Below, piece after piece: positions 7,087 to 15,289 of a stretch of 64,000 nt of DNA. The stretch is from Ruegeria halocynthiae. GTDB taxonomy: Bacteria; Pseudomonadota; Alphaproteobacteria; Rhodobacterales; Rhodobacteraceae. The notes beneath the pieces were generated by a model. That model was given only the letters and a program-made list of their open reading frames with translations, was not told the origin of the DNA and searched no databases. The position numbers and the translations under genes were made by a program. The stretch spans positions 4,547 to 68,546 of the forward strand of contig NZ_JQEZ01000006.1 of assembly GCF_000743705.1 (NCBI RefSeq). The letters are read 5' to 3'. Position 1 is the stretch's first letter. Every line of letters begins with the position of its first letter.

Positions 7087-9546
7087 ATGTCCGGGAACCA
7101 ACTGCCGTCACACGCCCGTGTGGTCATCGTCGGAGGCGGCGTCATGGGGGTCGGTCTGGCCTATCATCTGGCGCATGAAGGGTGGGGCGACGATACGGTC
7201 CTGCTGGAAAAGGCCGAGCTGACCAGCGGCAGCACCTGGCACGCGGCGGGCCAGATCACGCATTCGACGTCCAGCTTCGGGCTGGGCAAATGCGTGGATT
7301 ACAACATTGGTCTCTATTCCGGCGCGCTGGAGGCAGAAACCGGCCAGCCGGTGACATGGCACGGCTGTGGGTCGTTCCGGCTGGCGTACACCGAGGATGA
7401 GATGGATTGGCTGCGCCACACTTTGTCGGTGGGCCGGTCGCTGGGCTTCAACATCGAGCTTGTTGGCCCCGATAAAGTGGCTGAACTGCACCCATTTTAC
7501 AATCTCGATGGTGTTCTGGGCGCGCTACACACGCCGGATGATGGCCATGTTGACCCGACCAATGTGACCATGGCGATGGCGGCAGGCGCGCGTCAGAAGG
7601 GCGTGCGCATCTTCCGCAACTGCCGCGCCACCAACATCACGCAGGCCGAAAACGGCGAGTGGGTGGTCGAAACCGAAATGGACACCATCACCTGCGAGCA
7701 TGTGGTGAATGCGGGCGGTACTTATGCGCGGCAAATGGGCGAATGGTCGGGGCTGCAACTGCCCATGACCTCGATGACGCACCATTACTTCGTGACCGAG
7801 CCGGTGCCCGAATTCCAGAACCTGGACAAGGAACTGCCGGTGATCCGCGATGACCGCAAGGTCTCGGGCTATATCCGGATGGAGCAACAGCGCGGGCTGA
7901 TCGGGATTTACGAAAAAGAAAACCCGAACTCGGTCTGGCATGATCATTGCCCATGGGAATACGAGAACTGGTTGTTCGACGCGGATTACGACCGGGTGAT
8001 GCCGTGGCTTGAGGAAAGCCTGAACCGCATGCCGATTTTTGCCGAACTGGGCATTCAGCGCGACGTGCATGGGGCGATTTCGCATCCACCGGACGGGAAC
8101 CCTCTGATCGGGCCAGCGCCGGGTGTTCGGAACTACTGGTGCTGCTGCGGCACCCAGATCGGCATCGGCTGGGGGCCGGGCCTGACGCGCGAGTTGGCGC
8201 GCTGGATGGTGCACGGGGCCGCCGATATCTCAATGCGCGAATACGACCCGCGCCGGTTTGGCAGCTATGCCACAAAGGATTGGCAGGTGATCAAGGCAGA
8301 GGAAGACTATTGCCTGCGCCATGAGATCCCTTTTCCGCATTTCAACCGGCTGGCGGGGCGTCCGATCAAGCCATCGCCGCTCTATGATCTGCTGAACGCC
8401 AAGGGCGCGGTGCATGAGGAGGTCTATGGGTTTGAGCGCCCTCGCTGGTTCGCGCGGGACGGGGTTGACCAGCGCGATCACTACTCTTTTCGTCGCACGC
8501 CTGTCGATGACATGGTTGCGGCTGAGGTCAAAGCCGTACGCGAACGCGTCGGCATCATGGATGTCACCGCCTTTACCAAGGTCGAGGTCTCAGGCCCGGG
8601 CGCTTACGCCCTTTTGGACCGTCTGACCGCCAACCGGATGCCGCAAAAGACCGGATCGATCACGCTGACCCATATGCTGAACCGCCGTGGGCGGATCGAG
8701 TTGGAGACGACGATTGTCCGCATGGCCGAGGATCGCTTCTATCTGGTCTGCGCCGCCTTTTTTGAACAACGCCTGTTGGATCATTTGCGCGGGTCTAGAA
8801 TTTTCGACGAAAATTCTGTCGACATCGTCAGCCGCTCCGCCGACTGGTCGGCCCTGTCGCTGAATGGCCCCCGGTCGCGGGACGTGCTGGCCCGCTGCAC
8901 CGATGCCGACCTGACCAATGCCGAATTCCGCTGGCTGTCCGCGCAGGAAATCACCGTCGCGGGTCACACCGTCTGGGCCTTCCGCATGTCCTATGCCGGA
9001 GAGCTGGGGTGGGAGCTGCACATGCCCAATGCCGCCTGCCGCGACGTCTACACCGAACTTTGGGCGGCGGGTGAGCCGTATGGCATCGCCGACTATGGCA
9101 GCTTTGCCATGAACGTGATGCGGATGGAGAAGGGCTTTAAAGGAGCGGGTGAGCTGACCAACGAGGTCACGCTGGCCGAGGCCGACGTGCTGCGTTTCGC
9201 CCGCACCGACAAGGACTATCTGGGCAAGGACAAGTCCCTGAACACCGATCTGCCCTGGGTCTGCGCCTATCTTGAGATCGAACCGGATGGTGAGATCGAC
9301 GGCCATGGTGGCGAGGCTGTCCTGCTGGATGGGCGTGTGGTCGGGTCGACGGCCTCGGTGGTCTATGGCCACACGGTCGGCAAAATTCTGGCTTTTGCTT
9401 ATGTCAAACCCGAAGCCGCCGAACCGGGGACAGCGCTGAAGGTCGTGATCCACGGCACACCCCGCGCGGCGCGTGTGCTGGGCGCGCCTGCTTACGACCC
9501 CGAAAGCCTGCTGCCCCGAACCGACGCCGCAATGGAGACCGCGTAA
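7087..9546 (+). CDS. FAD-dependent oxidoreductase with GcvT domain (dimethylglycine/sarcosine dehydrogenase-like)
   Basis: 819 residues. The N-terminal half (1-390) is a DAO-type FAD domain with the dinucleotide motif GGGVMGVG (about 16-23) and GSTWHAAG, where His52 matches the covalent-FAD histidine of dimethylglycine and sarcosine dehydrogenases. Residues about 440-810 are the GcvT/aminomethyltransferase folate-binding region, which would pass the released one-carbon unit to tetrahydrofolate. The family oxidises N-methyl groups of secondary or tertiary amines. It is the first gene of the rightward operon, preceded by AGAGGAAA, and its stop TAA overlaps the next ATG. Exact substrate unknown; neighbours suggest a demethylated betaine product. 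Confidence 0.88.
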   Translation: MSGNQLPSHARVVIVGGGVMGVGLAYHLAHEGWGDDTVLLEKAELTSGSTWHAAGQITHSTSSFGLGKCVDYNIGLYSGALEAETGQPVTWHGCGSFRLAYTEDEMDWLRHTLSVGRSLGFNIELVGPDKVAELHPFYNLDGVLGALHTPDDGHVDPTNVTMAMAAGARQKGVRIFRNCRATNITQAENGEWVVETEMDTITCEHVVNAGGTYARQMGEWSGLQLPMTSMTHHYFVTEPVPEFQNLDKELPVIRDDRKVSGYIRMEQQRGLIGIYEKENPNSVWHDHCPWEYENWLFDADYDRVMPWLEESLNRMPIFAELGIQRDVHGAISHPPDGNPLIGPAPGVRNYWCCCGTQIGIGWGPGLTRELARWMVHGAADISMREYDPRRFGSYATKDWQVIKAEEDYCLRHEIPFPHFNRLAGRPIKPSPLYDLLNAKGAVHEEVYGFERPRWFARDGVDQRDHYSFRRTPVDDMVAAEVKAVRERVGIMDVTAFTKVEVSGPGAYALLDRLTANRMPQKTGSITLTHMLNRRGRIELETTIVRMAEDRFYLVCAAFFEQRLLDHLRGSRIFDENSVDIVSRSADWSALSLNGPRSRDVLARCTDADLTNAEFRWLSAQEITVAGHTVWAFRMSYAGELGWELHMPNAACRDVYTELWAAGEPYGIADYGSFAMNVMRMEKGFKGAGELTNEVTLAEADVLRFARTDKDYLGKDKSLNTDLPWVCAYLEIEPDGEIDGHGGEAVLLDGRVVGSTASVVYGHTVGKILAFAYVKPEAAEPGTALKVVIHGTPRAARVLGAPAYDPESLLPRTDAAMETA

Positions 9547-10628
9547 TGAGCCTGCCAGACACAATGAAAGCCATGGTGACGATGGGCCACGGCGGCCTCG
9601 AACAGATGGTCCTGCATAAAAACTGGCCCCGCCCAACGCCCGCAACCGGAGAGGTGCTGATCCGCGTGGCGGCCTGCGGGTTGAACAACACGGACGTCAA
9701 CACCCGCTCGGGCTGGTATTCCAAGACGGTCACCGACGCCACAACCGGCGGCGCATTCGACGAGGTGGGTGAAGAGGACCCCACCTGGGGCGGCGCGCCG
9801 ATCACCTTCCCGCGCATTCAGGGCGCGGATATCTGCGGCCATATCGTCGCCGTTGGCGAGGGTGTCGATAGCGCCCGCATCGGGCAGCGCGTGATCACGG
9901 ATGGCTGGTTGCGCGATCCGATTGATCCGCAAAACAAAGGCAAAACAGGCTACTATGGCTCGGAAAGGGACGGCGGGTTTGCGGAATACGCTACGACGCT
10001 GGCGGTAAATGCTGTCGCGATCAATTCGGACCTGTCGGATGCGGAACTGGCGACATTCTCCTGTTCCTATTCCACCGCCGAAGGCATGCTGACCCGCGCC
10101 AATGTGACCGACAAGGACACGGTATTGGTCCCCGGCGCATCCGGCGGTGTCGGCGGCGCGCTGGTGCAACTGGCCAAACGTCGGGGCGCGCGGGTGATCG
10201 CGATGGCGTCCGAGGCGAAACATGGCGATGTCGCCAAGCTTGGCCCTGATGTGATCCTGCCCCGCGCGCCGGAGAATCTGCGCGCGGCCCTTGGGTCTGA
10301 GAAGATCACCGTCGTGGCAGATGTGGTGGGCGGCCCGTACTGGCCGCATCTGATCGACATTCTGGAACGCGGCGGGCGCTATACCTGTTCGGGTGCGATT
10401 GCCGGACCGATGGTTGAGCTCGACCTGCGCACCTTCTACCTGCGCGATCTGACCTTCACTGGGTCTACCGTGATTGACCCGCAGGTGATGCAGAACCTCG
10501 TGACATACATCGAAGCCCGAGAAATCAAACCCGCCCTTGCCGCGACCTACCCGCTGGCGGAATTGCGCGAAGCGCAGGCCGCATTCATCGCCAAGCAGCA
10601 CACCGGAAACATCGTGGTCGTCCCATGA
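9546..10628 (+). CDS. Medium-chain dehydrogenase/reductase (zinc-type alcohol dehydrogenase-like)
   Basis: 360 residues. An N-terminal GroES-like fold ([20 protein letters not shown]) is followed by a Rossmann domain with [16 protein letters not shown] (about 195-210). The catalytic region contains RDGGFAEYA. Classical structural-zinc cysteines are missing. AcuI (acryloyl-CoA reductase, linked to DMSP use) belongs to the same superfamily, but this protein is longer and not clearly AcuI. The ATG shares its first base with the preceding stop, and the gene's own stop overlaps the dddQ start, so it is firmly within the operon. Likely reduces or oxidises a pathway intermediate; substrate not deducible. 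Confidence 0.8.
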   Translation: MSLPDTMKAMVTMGHGGLEQMVLHKNWPRPTPATGEVLIRVAACGLNNTDVNTRSGWYSKTVTDATTGGAFDEVGEEDPTWGGAPITFPRIQGADICGHIVAVGEGVDSARIGQRVITDGWLRDPIDPQNKGKTGYYGSERDGGFAEYATTLAVNAVAINSDLSDAELATFSCSYSTAEGMLTRANVTDKDTVLVPGASGGVGGALVQLAKRRGARVIAMASEAKHGDVAKLGPDVILPRAPENLRAALGSEKITVVADVVGGPYWPHLIDILERGGRYTCSGAIAGPMVELDLRTFYLRDLTFTGSTVIDPQVMQNLVTYIEAREIKPALAATYPLAELREAQAAFIAKQHTGNIVVVP

Positions 10629-11203
10629 CGCTTGAGGATGTATTGGACGCCGCGCGGCTGGTGCATGAAACCCACCCCGAACTTGCGGGCTTCGGCGCCT
10701 GGCCATCGGATCTGAAGGCAACAGGCCTGCAACCAAACCGCATTCCGGCGCTTCATCAGGTTCAGGATTTTGCCGCCCAGGGCACCTCGGCAACGCAGGC
10801 GCTGGTATCGGCGATCCGGGCAACGGCCCATCTGGCGCATTGGCAACAGACCTATACCGAGGCCGAGGTCGGAGCGGATTTCCTGAACTGCTATGGGTAT
10901 TTTGAACTGTTTGGCCCGACCGGGCATTTCCACTCGGACCAGCTGCGCGGCTATATCGCCTATTGGGGGCCGGGTTTAACCTATGACTGGCACAGCCATC
11001 AGGCCGAAGAGCTGTATCTGACCCTTGCCGGAGGGGCGCTGTTTCGGGTTGTTGGTGATGAAGCCCCGATTGGTCCGGGCCAGACGCGCCTGCACGGCAG
11101 TTGGCAAAGCCACGCGATGATGACTACGGACCAACCGATCCTGACGCTGGTGTTGTGGCGCGGTGAAGGGCTGAGCGATCTGCCCCGGATGGATGTTGCA
11201 TGA
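10625..11203 (+). CDS. dddQ: DddQ-type cupin DMSP lyase
   Basis: 192 residues, matching DddQ in length (about 200). The C-terminal cupin carries the whole DddQ active-site set at the published numbering: Tyr120, His123, His125, Glu129, Tyr131 ([13 protein letters not shown]) and His163 (WQSHA). These ligate Zn/Fe and supply the catalytic base in Ruegeria DddQ, which cleaves dimethylsulfoniopropionate to acrylate and DMS. The ATG overlaps the preceding stop (ATGA), and its own stop overlaps a 30-codon ORF. What is seen: family signature and complete site. What is inferred: activity on DMSP; the surrounding demethylase and epimerase genes leave room for a different zwitterion as natural substrate. 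Confidence 0.85.
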   Translation: MTLEDVLDAARLVHETHPELAGFGAWPSDLKATGLQPNRIPALHQVQDFAAQGTSATQALVSAIRATAHLAHWQQTYTEAEVGADFLNCYGYFELFGPTGHFHSDQLRGYIAYWGPGLTYDWHSHQAEELYLTLAGGALFRVVGDEAPIGPGQTRLHGSWQSHAMMTTDQPILTLVLWRGEGLSDLPRMDVA

Positions 11204-11292
11204 ACATCACCCGTATTCGCATCTTTCAGACCGGGATTGCCGCGCCGGACTTTGACAGCCTTGGCGCACCGATTGAGGAGTTCAGCTTATGA
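11200..11292 (+). CDS. 30-codon ORF between dddQ and cupin; possible relic of an enolase-superfamily gene
   Basis: The ATG at 11200 overlaps the dddQ stop (ATGA), and the TGA at 11290-11292 overlaps the ATG of the following cupin, so it is coupled at both ends. The first nine residues (MNITRIRIF) look like the N-terminal strand of mandelate-racemase/muconate-lactonizing proteins; both such genes downstream begin MKIT-IT. The remaining about 20 residues match nothing I recognise. It may be the stub of a deleted third paralogue, or simply a coupling peptide that keeps ribosomes moving into the cupin. Confidence 0.45.
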   Translation: MNITRIRIFQTGIAAPDFDSLGAPIEEFSL

Positions 11293-11573
11293 GACAACAA
11301 GCCACCGCAACCGAAGTGATTGATGACGCGCGCGTCCGGGTGACGCGGTTCGACTTTGCCCCCGGTGCGGAAACCGGATGGCACCGCCACTCGATGGATT
11401 ACGTCATCACGGCGGTCACCGATTGTCACATGCGGCTGGAACTGCCCGAGGGCACGGTTACCGAGGTGACGGTTCCCGCCGGAACCGCCTATCGACGCGA
11501 TGAAGGGGTCGAACACAATGTGATCAATGCCGGGGATGCGCCGATGTCCTTTGTCGAGGTGGAGTTGAAATGA
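11289..11573 (+). CDS. Small single-domain cupin
   Basis: 94 residues, one cupin_2 barrel. Metal-ligand candidates are His-x-His in GWHRHSMDY (about 35-43) and a later His in GVEHNV. It overlaps its neighbours by ATGA on both sides. Small cupins of this type are isomerases, lyases or ligand sensors, and none of these can be chosen. Adjacent cupin genes near dddQ are compatible with a role in handling the same substrate or product. Confidence 0.8.
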   Translation: MRQQATATEVIDDARVRVTRFDFAPGAETGWHRHSMDYVITAVTDCHMRLELPEGTVTEVTVPAGTAYRRDEGVEHNVINAGDAPMSFVEVELK

Positions 11574-12676
11574 AGATTACTCGGATCACGGTCTATCACG
11601 TTGATCTGCCGTTGGAGCATCCCTATTGGCTGTCCGGTGGTCGGCTGAAGTTTGACGTTCTGGACGCAACACTGGTCAAGGTTGAAACCGATGGCGGCCT
11701 GACCGGCTGGGGTGAGGGGACGCCATGGGGGCATACCTATGTGCCCGCCCATGGGCCGGGTATCCGGGCCGGAATTCAGACGATGGCGCCCTTTGTTCTG
11801 GGCCTTGATCCACGCCGGGTGCTGGATATCGAACGCGCGATGGATACCGCGCTGCCGGGGCACCTCTATGCCAAAAGCCCGATTGATATGGCCTGCTGGG
11901 ACATTGCCGGGCAGGCGGCGGGTGTGCCGATTGCCGATCTGATGGGCGGCGGGTCGCGGACGCCGCGCCCGATTGCATCCTCGGTCGGGGCCAAAACGGT
12001 TGATGAGACCCGCGCAGTGATCGAACGGTATCGACAGCGGGGCTATGTCGCCCATTCGGTGAAGATCGGCGGGGACGTGGAACGGGATATCGCCCGCGTG
12101 CATGACGTGGAAAACATCCGGCGGCCCGGTGAGGTTGTTCTGTATGATGTGAATCGGGGCTGGACCCGGCAGCAGGCGTTGCGGGTGATGCGGGCCTGCG
12201 AAGACCTGAATGTGATGTTCGAACAGCCCTGCGAGACGCTGGACGATATCGCGGCAATCTCGGGCCGTCATGCCGCGCCGGTGTCGGTGGATGAAAGCCT
12301 TGTAACCCTGCAGGATGCCGCCCGGATTGCCCGCGACGGGCTGGCCGAGGTGTTCGGCATCAAGCTGAACCGCGTCGGCGGGCTGACCAAAGCGGCACGG
12401 ATGCGGGATATCGCGCTGGCCCATGGGATCGACATGTTTGTCATGGCCACCGGAGGCTCGGTTCTGGCCGATACCGAGGCGCTGCATCTGGCCGCCACCA
12501 TCCCGGACGACAATTGCCACGCGGTGTGGGCCTGTCAGGACATGATCACCGTCGATATCGCCGGCGGTCGCGGCCCCCGCAACATCGACGGCCATCTGCA
12601 CCTGCCGGAAACACCGGGGCTTGGCGTGCATCCGGACGAAGATGCATTGGGTGATCCGGTTGGGGTCTACGGATGA
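11570..12676 (+). CDS. Enolase-superfamily protein (mandelate racemase/muconate lactonizing type), copy 1
   Basis: 368 residues: N-terminal capping domain (1-125) and a TIM barrel. Putative catalytic residues in order are Lys165 (SVKIGG), metal ligands Asp193 (YDVNRGW), Glu218 (FEQPCE) and Asp241 (VDES), then Lys265 (IKLNRVGG). Two opposing lysines are what a 1,1-proton-transfer racemase or epimerase needs. The pattern resembles 4-hydroxyproline betaine 2-epimerase (HpbD), in which Lys163 and Lys265 act on each face. Start ATG overlaps the cupin stop; its stop overlaps the second paralogue. Substrate may be a betaine or amino-acid-like acid; dehydratase or cycloisomerase activity cannot be excluded. 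Confidence 0.85.
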   Translation: MKITRITVYHVDLPLEHPYWLSGGRLKFDVLDATLVKVETDGGLTGWGEGTPWGHTYVPAHGPGIRAGIQTMAPFVLGLDPRRVLDIERAMDTALPGHLYAKSPIDMACWDIAGQAAGVPIADLMGGGSRTPRPIASSVGAKTVDETRAVIERYRQRGYVAHSVKIGGDVERDIARVHDVENIRRPGEVVLYDVNRGWTRQQALRVMRACEDLNVMFEQPCETLDDIAAISGRHAAPVSVDESLVTLQDAARIARDGLAEVFGIKLNRVGGLTKAARMRDIALAHGIDMFVMATGGSVLADTEALHLAATIPDDNCHAVWACQDMITVDIAGGRGPRNIDGHLHLPETPGLGVHPDEDALGDPVGVYG

Positions 12677-13776
12677 AAATCACCCAGATAACGCTGTGGC
12701 CCGTCGATCTGACCAGCCACCAGACCTATCATATGGCCGAAGGCAAGACCTGCGCCACCGTGCTGTCGCATGTCTTGTGTCTTGAAACCGATACGGGGCT
12801 GAAAGGCTGGGGCGAGGTCTGCCCGATCCCGCATTACCTGCCCGCCTATGCAGGCGGTGTGCCCGGGGCGGTGGCCGAGATGGGACCTGAGATTCTGGGG
12901 ATGTCGCCTTTTGGGGCGGATGCGCCGATGCGCAAGTTGGACGGGTTCCTGCCCGGTCATCCCTATGCCAAATCCATCGTCGATATTGCGCTGTGGGATC
13001 TGTTTGGGCGGGCCTCGGGCCTGCCGGTCTATGCGCTGTTGGGCGGGCGGACGCGGGCGGACATGCCGCTGTATCACTCGATCACCTGCATCGCGCCGGA
13101 TGACATGGCCCGGATCGCGTCGGACGCGTTCCAAAGCGGCATCCGGCAGTTTCAGGTCAAGCTGGGGGTTGAAGGTGATTGGCAGGCCGATGCCGAACGG
13201 CTGATCAAGGTGCGCGAAGCGGTTGGGCCGGGGCCGTTGGTCTATGGGGATTGGAACTGCGGCGCGTCGCGGCTGCAGGCCACACGCACCGGGCGCGCGG
13301 TGGCGCATCTGGACATCATGCTGGAACAGCCCTGCAAAACGCTGGAGGATTGCGCCGCTGTCCGGCAGGCCACAGGGCTGCCGATGAAGATCGACGAAAA
13401 TGCACACGACATGGCCTCACTGTTGCAGGCACATGCGCTGGGCTGCATGGACGCCGTGGCGCTGAAGCTGTCGAAATTCGGTGGGCTTTCGGCCATGCGC
13501 CGGGCGCGGGATCTGTGTGTGCATCTGGGGGCCGAGATTTGCGCCGAATGCACCTGGGGCTCGGATATCGTGACAGCCGCCGGGCTGCATTTCGCGGCCT
13601 CGACCCCGCATGGATCGTTGCTGAACACCTGCGATCTGTCGTCCTATGTGTCGCCCCGCCTCTGCCCGGGCGCACCAAACCGTGAAAATGGCAGGATTGC
13701 CCCGCCGGACGGACCGGGCTTAGGTGTAACTCCGGACCCGGACGTTCTTGGGTCCCCGATATTGGAGATCGTTTGA
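12673..13776 (+). CDS. Enolase-superfamily protein (HpbD/mandelate racemase type), copy 2
   Basis: 367 residues. Catalytic set: Lys163 (QVKLGV), Asp193 (YGDWNC), Glu218 (LEQPCK), Asp241 (KIDENAHD), Lys265 (LKLSKFGG). The lysine positions coincide with Lys163/Lys265 of HpbD from Pelagibaca, and the C-terminal region has a CTWGSDI stretch like HpbD's DAWGGDI. It differs strongly from the upstream paralogue, so the two likely act on different stereoisomers or successive intermediates. Coupled to copy 1 by ATGA; the aminotransferase begins one base after its stop. Confidence 0.85.
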   Translation: MKITQITLWPVDLTSHQTYHMAEGKTCATVLSHVLCLETDTGLKGWGEVCPIPHYLPAYAGGVPGAVAEMGPEILGMSPFGADAPMRKLDGFLPGHPYAKSIVDIALWDLFGRASGLPVYALLGGRTRADMPLYHSITCIAPDDMARIASDAFQSGIRQFQVKLGVEGDWQADAERLIKVREAVGPGPLVYGDWNCGASRLQATRTGRAVAHLDIMLEQPCKTLEDCAAVRQATGLPMKIDENAHDMASLLQAHALGCMDAVALKLSKFGGLSAMRRARDLCVHLGAEICAECTWGSDIVTAAGLHFAASTPHGSLLNTCDLSSYVSPRLCPGAPNRENGRIAPPDGPGLGVTPDPDVLGSPILEIV

Positions 13777-13777
13777 G

Positions 13778-15055
13778 ATGCTGAAGATCAATACTCAATC
13801 CGAATGGGTCGCCCGCGCGAATGAGGTCTTGCCCGCCGGAGGGTTTGGCAATTTTGATCCCGGCATCATCATCGCGCGCGGCGAGGGCAGCCGTGTCTGG
13901 GACGAGGATGGCAATGAATATATCGATTATCTGATCGGATCGGGACCGATGCTGCTGGGTCATGGCCACCCCGAGGTGATGGAGGCGGTGCTGGAACAAC
14001 TGCCCAAGGGCATGACGTTTTTCGCCAATAACGCCAAAGGGATCGAACTGGCCGAGGCCATCGTCGACGCGGTGCCCTGTTGCGAGCAGGTGCGCTTTGT
14101 CGCGTCGGGCGGTGAGGCGGACATGTATGCGATCCGACTGGCGCGTGCCTATACCGGGCGCACCAAGATCCTGAAGTTCGAAGGCGGCTATCACGGGATG
14201 AGCGCCGAGGCGCAGATGAGCCTGGCCCCCAGCCGCGAGGTGAATTTCCCGCAGGCCGTGCCGGACAGTGCCGGAATTCCCGACAGCGTGGCCGAGCAGA
14301 TGCTGATCGCGCCGTTCAATGATCTGGACGCAGTGGCCAATCTGCTGGCCGAGCATGACGATATTGCCGCCATCATGGTCGAACCCTTGCAGCGCATCGT
14401 CCCGCCGCTGCCCGGTTATCTGCAAGGGCTGCGCGATCTGTGCGACACGCATAATGTCCTGCTGATCTTTGATGAGATCGTCACCGGATTCCGCCTGGCC
14501 TATGGCGGCGCGCAAGAGAAATATGGCGTCACGCCCGATATCTGCACATTGGGGAAAATCATCGGCGGCGGGTTTCCTCTGGCGGCGTTGGGCGCGAGTG
14601 CCGAAATCATGAAACATTTCGACAAGGCGCAGGTGGGTGCAGAGGGTTGGTTGATGCAGCTGGGCACCTTGTCGGGCAATCCCGTGGCCTCGGCCGCAGG
14701 TCTGAAAACCATGGAGGTGCTGCGGCGTGACGGTGTGTATGACCAACTGCGCAAGACCGGGGCGGCGTTGCAGCAAATGCAGGCGGATGCGCTGACCAAT
14801 GCCGGGATACCGCACCGGATTTGCGGCGATGAAACCCTGTTCGATCTCTACTTCACCAATGCCGCCTGCCGCGATTATCGCAGCGCCAAACATGACGATC
14901 CGATGCGCAATGCTCACTACAACCAGACCTTGCGCGCCAATGGTATCTTCAAAGCGCCCGGAAAACTTTATCCGTCTCTGGCAGTCACAGACGCCGATCT
15001 GGATCAAACCCGGGATGCGGTGGAAAAAGCGGTCCAGGCGATCAGGGCTGCCTGA
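13778..15055 (+). CDS. Class III PLP-dependent aminotransferase (glutamate-1-semialdehyde aminomutase-like)
   Basis: 425 residues. The class III signature is present: LLIFDEIVTGFR with the PLP aspartate, and the Schiff-base lysine in LGKIIGGGFPLAA. Overall layout resembles HemL, but position at the end of a catabolic operon and partner genes argue for an omega- or beta-amino-acid aminotransferase, not haem synthesis. The ATG at 13778 was chosen over an upstream ATG inside the previous gene; GGAGA lies nine bases before it. A strong hairpin terminator follows 28 bp after the stop, ending the operon. Confidence 0.85.
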   Translation: MLKINTQSEWVARANEVLPAGGFGNFDPGIIIARGEGSRVWDEDGNEYIDYLIGSGPMLLGHGHPEVMEAVLEQLPKGMTFFANNAKGIELAEAIVDAVPCCEQVRFVASGGEADMYAIRLARAYTGRTKILKFEGGYHGMSAEAQMSLAPSREVNFPQAVPDSAGIPDSVAEQMLIAPFNDLDAVANLLAEHDDIAAIMVEPLQRIVPPLPGYLQGLRDLCDTHNVLLIFDEIVTGFRLAYGGAQEKYGVTPDICTLGKIIGGGFPLAALGASAEIMKHFDKAQVGAEGWLMQLGTLSGNPVASAAGLKTMEVLRRDGVYDQLRKTGAALQQMQADALTNAGIPHRICGDETLFDLYFTNAACRDYRSAKHDDPMRNAHYNQTLRANGIFKAPGKLYPSLAVTDADLDQTRDAVEKAVQAIRAA

Positions 15056-15083
15056 TGGTGCTTTATAGGGTGGAAAACTAAGC

Positions 15084-15112
15084 GGGCCGCTGTCAAACTA
15101 TGACAGCGGCCC
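15084..15112 (+). terminator. Terminator of the 7087-15055 operon
   Basis: Perfect 12-bp stem GGGCCGCTGTCA / TGACAGCGGCCC with a five-base loop, followed by TTACT. It is located just after the aminotransferase stop. The T-run is short, but the stem is strong. The remaining sequence up to hemC (15113-15289) is AT-richer and shows no gene. Confidence 0.75.
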
Positions 15113-15289
15113 TTACTGATCGGATATCAGGGTTCAGTCTCGCCCCCTCGAATACCACTTAAAAAATAGACAGACTAACAAAACTTTCGACATTTTCGAG
15201 ACCAACCCGACTTCTCAATCGGTATGCATCATTGATGCCAGATTATCGGACCGAGAACAGTGAAGTAGTTCACAATGCGGAAATTTTTC

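Noticed and set aside
13316..15007. 563-codon minus-strand frame opposite the aminotransferase
   Set aside because: Shadow; the + strand gene has full class III aminotransferase motifs.
13778..15055. Calling the class III aminotransferase hemL
   Set aside because: Similarity to glutamate-1-semialdehyde aminomutase is family-wide; alphaproteobacteria usually make aminolevulinate with HemA (Shemin route), and the gene ends a catabolic operon.
15113..15289. tRNA or attachment-site remnant in the gap before hemC
   Set aside because: A GGTTCAG-like string is present, but no matching stem or CCA context; no integrase nearby.
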